This document shows, piece by piece, positions 6,682-9,747 of a stretch of DNA of 9,747 nt. A model generated the notes under the pieces. The model did no database searches, had not been told where the DNA came from, and saw only the letters and a program-made list of their open reading frames with translations. The position numbers and the translations under genes are program-made. This DNA comes from Treponema sp. (lineage in GTDB: Bacteria; Spirochaetota; Spirochaetia; Treponematales; Treponemataceae): NCBI GenBank assembly GCA_017544745.1, contig JAFYDO010000112.1, positions 1 through 9,747 of the forward strand, written 5' to 3'. Within the stretch, counting starts at the first letter, position 1, and each line of letters starts with the position of its first letter.

Positions 6682-7323
6682 CTACAGAAACTCTGCAAGA
6701 CTTTTGAGCGTTGGACAAATTTTCCAGCAAAGCGCCTCCAGTTCCCCAGTCGGCTGAATCTTGTCCGGTACCATTATAACCGGAATGCCTGCTGCATGTG
6801 CACTGCGTATTCCATTAGGACTGTCTTCTACTGCAACGCATTCTGCAGGCTCAAAACCAATTGAGCGGCAGGCTATAAGATATATTTCGGGGTCAGGCTT
6901 ACTGTGAACTACCTGTTCCCCTGTTGTGCGTGTTTTAAAAAAGTCAATTACCCCTGCATTTGTAAGCTGGCGCTGCACTGCCCTGCCGTTTGTAGAAGAA
7001 GCAAGTGCAAGTGTGTAGCGTGGAGCAAGGTACTCAAGGATTTCTTTTGCGTATGGCATGAGCGGGATTCCTTCGGTTTCTTCTATTTTATAGAACAAAT
7101 CAACACATCGCTGCATGTATTTTTCTGCATCAAAATCTGCTCCAAAAACCTCGCGCAGGATTTGTAGTGTGTCGTTGTGGTTTGTACCGCGGCACATATT
7201 AATATAATCCTTGTCGGTAGTTAATCCCATTTCCTTTTGAGTAATAGCCCAGGTTCTGTCGGATATAGTTTCGGAGTCCAGGATAACCCCGTCCATGTCA
7301 AAGATTATTGCTTTTGGATTCAT
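6682..7323 (-). CDS. HAD-superfamily hydrolase, beta-phosphoglucomutase-like (subfamily IA)
   Basis: A 213-residue cytoplasmic phosphohydrolase or phosphomutase. All four HAD motifs are visible: IIFDMDGV with nucleophile D9 and acid/base D11, LASSTN (S109-S110-T111), HSKPDP with K142, and VAVEDSPNG with E166-D167. A helical cap lies between motif 1 and motif 2 (about 18-90), as in the beta-phosphoglucomutase / phosphoglycolate phosphatase group. Substrate cannot be read from sequence; small sugar phosphates are typical. The start is taken at ATG 7323 because GGAG at 7330-7333 precedes it by six bases and MNPKAIIFDMDG is the normal family N-terminus. Two further ATGs upstream (7338 and 7335) overlap the kinase stop as ATGA and would add five residues. 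Either way it is tightly linked to the kinase gene. Confidence 0.9.
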   Translation of the reverse strand: MNPKAIIFDMDGVILDSETISDRTWAITQKEMGLTTDKDYINMCRGTNHNDTLQILREVFGADFDAEKYMQRCVDLFYKIEETEGIPLMPYAKEILEYLAPRYTLALASSTNGRAVQRQLTNAGVIDFFKTRTTGEQVVHSKPDPEIYLIACRSIGFEPAECVAVEDSPNGIRSAHAAGIPVIMVPDKIQPTGELEALCWKICPTLKSLAEFL

Positions 7324-7329
7324 GTGGCT

Positions 7330-7333
7330 CTCC
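7330..7333 (-). promoter_or_regulatory. Ribosome binding site choosing the HAD gene start
   Basis: GGAG on the minus strand with six bases to the ATG at 7323. The alternative ATGs at 7338 and 7335 have only a poor purine stretch (AAAAG) before them, and the second ATG partly overlaps this site. Confidence 0.55.
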
Positions 7334-7334
7334 A

Positions 7335-8966
7335 TCATCTTTTAGGTTTGAGCTCCGAGCTTATAAACAGTCTGTCCTGATACCAGTCTACCAGCAGCGA
7401 GAAGGTTTCGTCTTCGTAGCCCGTGCAGGAAACCTTAATCTTCCAGACAGAAGCGGACTTTAATTCCTGGGCAGGAACATCTTTAATTTCCTTCCAGTTG
7501 TTTTTGTAGAAAATCTGAACTTTTGCTTTGTCCGAAATGTTTTTACCGGTAAAGCCGTCGTAAACATAAGAAGAAATCTCCAGCTCGCGCGAAAGATTTT
7601 TGAGGAAGTCGCATTCCAGCAGCACAGATTTTCCGTCTACACTAAAGGACTTCCACCATACATAAGGGCCTGCAACAACCTTTACACGATAGTCCCCGTC
7701 CTTAAGATAAACCGGTGTAATATCATAAACCTTATTTTTAGATGCAAGGCGCACAACCTCTACCGAAGTCTGTACTGTAAACAGCCGTTCAAAAAGGCGC
7801 GAACCCTTTACCGCAAAATCTCTGCGGGATTTTTTAATTTCCGGAATATCCTTGCCGTCATTTTCAAAGAAAAAGGCTTTTACCGGAATATCAAGTCCTG
7901 TAGAAAGTGCACGCGGCATTTCCATCTGAATTGTAACAGGACTGTAAACGCCCTTGAGAATTGTTTTGTGAATAAGTCCTGCCTTCCAGCAAAAACCAAA
8001 AGCACAGGCTGCAAGCGCTACCCAAAGAACAATCTTTCTTACGCGGCGTATAATTTTGTCCTTTGGATCAAAAAATGGAAATACATAAGTATTTGGCGCA
8101 ATAACTGCTCGTGCAAGATGAACGCGCAGAGTATGAACATCAAAATGACGAAGATATTTTTTTACGCACTTTTGAACCTGGTCAATTGACTGAAATCTTC
8201 TTTTTGGATTAGGACGAATCATCCTGTGAATAAGAGCAGCAAGCTCCTTTGGAATTGTCCTGTCTATGCGGCGCGGACGGATATACTTTCCCCTCTTGAT
8301 GATTTTAAATGTTTCCATATTAAAATCACTAGGATAAGGCTTGGAACCAGTGAGCATTTCGTAAAGCATAATTCCAAGGGAATAAATATCTGCACGCTTG
8401 TCTACAGAGGAACTGTCCTTAAACTGCTCCGGAGGCATGTAGGCTGGAGTTCCAAGACTCATGCCCGAAAGAGTCATATTTTCTTCGTCTACAGAATCGC
8501 TGGCAATTCCAAAATCTGCAAGTTTAATTTCTCCGCGCTTTGAAATAAGAATATTATCCGGCTTGATATCGCGGTGAACAATTCCCTTTGAATGTGCATA
8601 CTTAAGTGCAATACACATATCATTAATGATGAGCATGGCAATTGGCGGAGGCAGCACCGTCTGTTTTTTCAAAAGCTTGCCGGCAGAAAGACCATCTACA
8701 AGCTCTTCGGCCATATAGCGGTAGGAGCCTTCGGTAAAATAATCATAAAGATGAACAATATAAGGACTGTTAAGGTCCAGCAGAATCTGAGCTTCTTTTT
8801 TAAAACGTCCGGCGCTGATAGAATTATTACGCACCGTCATCTTTTTAATTACGATATAGCGTTTTAAAGACGGATGCAGGGCCTTGTAAACAACACCCAT
8901 GCCGCCCTTTGCAATTACGCCGCATATTTTATATTTACCAATCATTGGTGGAAAATCATCTGCCAT
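7335..8966 (-). CDS. Transmembrane Ser/Thr protein kinase (Hanks/PknB type) with unassigned ectodomain
   Basis: 543 residues from ATG 8966. The cytoplasmic kinase domain (about 10-275) has the glycine-rich loop IAKGGMGVVY (18-27), the ATP-site lysine K41 in IVIKK, catalytic HRDIKPDN with D133, metal-binding DFG with D151, a threonine-containing activation loop, and MPPEQ in place of APE near 177-181. All catalytic residues are present, so it should be active. A basic juxtamembrane stretch (KDKIIRRVRK) leads into one transmembrane helix at about 312-327. The remaining 210 or so residues lie outside the cytoplasm, look beta-rich, and are not PASTA, NHL, WD40 or another repeat I recognise; they are probably a sensor. 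The start is chosen because AGGAGG lies nine bases before ATG 8966 but directly abuts the ATG at 8975. The gene overlaps the upstream phosphatase gene by 11 bp, pointing to coupled expression of kinase and phosphatase. Confidence 0.93.
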   Translation of the reverse strand: MADDFPPMIGKYKICGVIAKGGMGVVYKALHPSLKRYIVIKKMTVRNNSISAGRFKKEAQILLDLNSPYIVHLYDYFTEGSYRYMAEELVDGLSAGKLLKKQTVLPPPIAMLIINDMCIALKYAHSKGIVHRDIKPDNILISKRGEIKLADFGIASDSVDEENMTLSGMSLGTPAYMPPEQFKDSSSVDKRADIYSLGIMLYEMLTGSKPYPSDFNMETFKIIKRGKYIRPRRIDRTIPKELAALIHRMIRPNPKRRFQSIDQVQKCVKKYLRHFDVHTLRVHLARAVIAPNTYVFPFFDPKDKIIRRVRKIVLWVALAACAFGFCWKAGLIHKTILKGVYSPVTIQMEMPRALSTGLDIPVKAFFFENDGKDIPEIKKSRRDFAVKGSRLFERLFTVQTSVEVVRLASKNKVYDITPVYLKDGDYRVKVVAGPYVWWKSFSVDGKSVLLECDFLKNLSRELEISSYVYDGFTGKNISDKAKVQIFYKNNWKEIKDVPAQELKSASVWKIKVSCTGYEDETFSLLVDWYQDRLFISSELKPKR

Positions 8967-9747
8967 CTTTTCCATCCTCCTGTTTTTCGTATGTCTTTAT
9001 TTTTGTATTTATTATATCCTTTGTAAAATCAAATGCACGGTCACACGGCACCATAAAAATATTCTGAAGCTTTGGGTTATGAATCTGTATCAATGCCCCC
9101 TCCTGCCTCAAAGCGTAAAGGCCCTTTACAGGTCTGTGCCCCGCAAAGTACAAAGACTTTTTTGACTGCTTTTTGCCAAGAAGATTTTTCATAACAGACA
9201 GAGCTGTAGGTTTTGTTACCTGACCGTTACGAGTCCAGATTAAGCCTTCTACAACAGAGTCATCAAAGTGTGCATCTATAAGCTGTTCGCGGGTATAAGC
9301 GGCTGCGGGCTCTGCATGAGAAACAACATAATTACTTCCATAAGCTGCAAGCGGAAGACAGTTTTCGTAACGTGCAATTTTATTCAAAAGCTTTTCATCG
9401 TACTGCTCGAGTATAAAGGTCTTTACCATTTCGCCTTCGTCGGCATATTTAAAAAACGCGTAGTCGCCGCCAAGACTTGAATTTAGGATATTTTCATGAT
9501 TGCCTTTTAAAAAATGAAAGTTAGCAGGATACAAAGTTTTGAGTTTCATAAGCGCACACAAAACGCTAAGATTTAAAATCATTTCCTGCTGCATGTAAAA
9601 GCCCGTGTGCTCGCCCTTTTCAAACTCCAGGGAAATAAGTTCCCAACGAGAAGAATACAGCTCTGAATGAACCGCATCTCCTACACAAATTACATTTATT
9701 TTTTTTTCTTTTAAGGCCTGCAGCACAGTAAGATTTAATTCAGGCAG
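8956..9747 (-). CDS. PPP-type metallophosphatase (calcineurin-like), divergent, 5' end outside the window
   Basis: 264 codons are visible and the frame is open to the window edge (LPELNLTVLQALKEKK...), so the GTG at 9726 is internal. LPEL at the edge fits the position just after the first metal motif (GDxHG), which would lie in the missing N-terminus. Visible motifs: CVGDAVHSE where PPP phosphatases have GDxxDRG, LKGNHENIL (the GNHE motif), VVSHAEP where HAG is usual, and FAGHRPVKG as the last metal-binding His. The fold and metal ligands therefore look kept, but the Asp-Arg pair of GDxxDRG is His-Ser. No signal peptide or membrane helix is seen. The stop lies inside the start of the Ser/Thr kinase gene. 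The likely role is to dephosphorylate the kinase or its targets; a nucleotide-phosphate substrate is an alternative. Confidence 0.85.
   Translation of the reverse strand: MPELNLTVLQALKEKKINVICVGDAVHSELYSSRWELISLEFEKGEHTGFYMQQEMILNLSVLCALMKLKTLYPANFHFLKGNHENILNSSLGGDYAFFKYADEGEMVKTFILEQYDEKLLNKIARYENCLPLAAYGSNYVVSHAEPAAAYTREQLIDAHFDDSVVEGLIWTRNGQVTKPTALSVMKNLLGKKQSKKSLYFAGHRPVKGLYALRQEGALIQIHNPKLQNIFMVPCDRAFDFTKDIINTKIKTYEKQEDGKDGR
8976..8981 (-). promoter_or_regulatory. Strong ribosome binding site of the kinase, inside the phosphatase gene
   Basis: AGGAGG on the minus strand within the last codons of the metallophosphatase gene. Spacing is nine bases to ATG 8966 and zero to ATG 8975, which decides for the downstream start. 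Confidence 0.7.

Noticed and set aside
9724..9726. GTG at 9726 as the start of the metallophosphatase
   Set aside because: The frame is open to the window edge with LPELNLT before it, and the first metal-binding motif of the family would otherwise be missing.
1..9747. CRISPR array, insertion sequence, tRNA, riboswitch or phage genes
   Set aside because: No regularly spaced repeats, transposase motifs, cloverleaf sequences or recognisable aptamer cores were seen, and almost no noncoding space exists for them.

Overview
The window looks like chromosomal core sequence from a spirochaete, most likely a Treponema or close relative. This is inferred from the protein character (the serine hydroxymethyltransferase variant, a short ParC-type topoisomerase, a membrane SpoIIE-type phosphatase and a membrane Ser/Thr kinase without PASTA repeats), the moderate-to-low GC and the very tight gene packing. 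No 16S or other decisive marker is present. Nearly all of the sequence is coding: the longest gap is the 73-bp divergent promoter region at 2614-2686. I see no mobile element, CRISPR array, tRNA, rRNA or phage gene.

Layout. Positions 1-1025 (+) hold the 3' part of glyA. It converges with, and overlaps by 8 bp, a membrane-bound PP2C/SpoIIE-type phosphatase gene (1018-2613, -). A terminator-like hairpin for glyA lies inside the 3' coding end of that phosphatase gene. The phosphatase gene diverges from a two-gene unit (2687-4140, +) encoding two different PAP2-superfamily phosphatases that overlap by ATGA. Both divergent genes have a TATAAT box so close to the ATG that their transcripts may be leaderless or nearly so.

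The rest (4130-9747, -) is one co-directional run. In order of transcription it encodes a PPP-type metallophosphatase (5' end outside the window), a transmembrane Ser/Thr protein kinase, a HAD hydrolase, a ParC-like topoisomerase IV subunit A and a YigZ/IMPACT protein. The first three are joined by overlaps or by ribosome binding sites lying in the preceding gene. parC also has a candidate promoter of its own. yigZ follows parC by 6 bp and converges with the second PAP2 gene with an 11-bp overlap.

How they may work together. The kinase and the divergent PPP phosphatase look like a coupled reversible-phosphorylation pair, and this is the most interesting unit here. The kinase has an extracytoplasmic C-terminal region of about 210 residues that I cannot assign. 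The separate SpoIIE-type phosphatase is an orphan sensor output with no anti-sigma kinase or antagonist gene next to it. ParC carries Ala and Thr at the two positions that normally anchor the quinolone-magnesium bridge, which predicts intrinsic quinolone insensitivity of this enzyme. I did not find a clearly new multi-gene system. The candidates for follow-up are the kinase-phosphatase pair, the kinase ectodomain and the tandem PAP2 genes.
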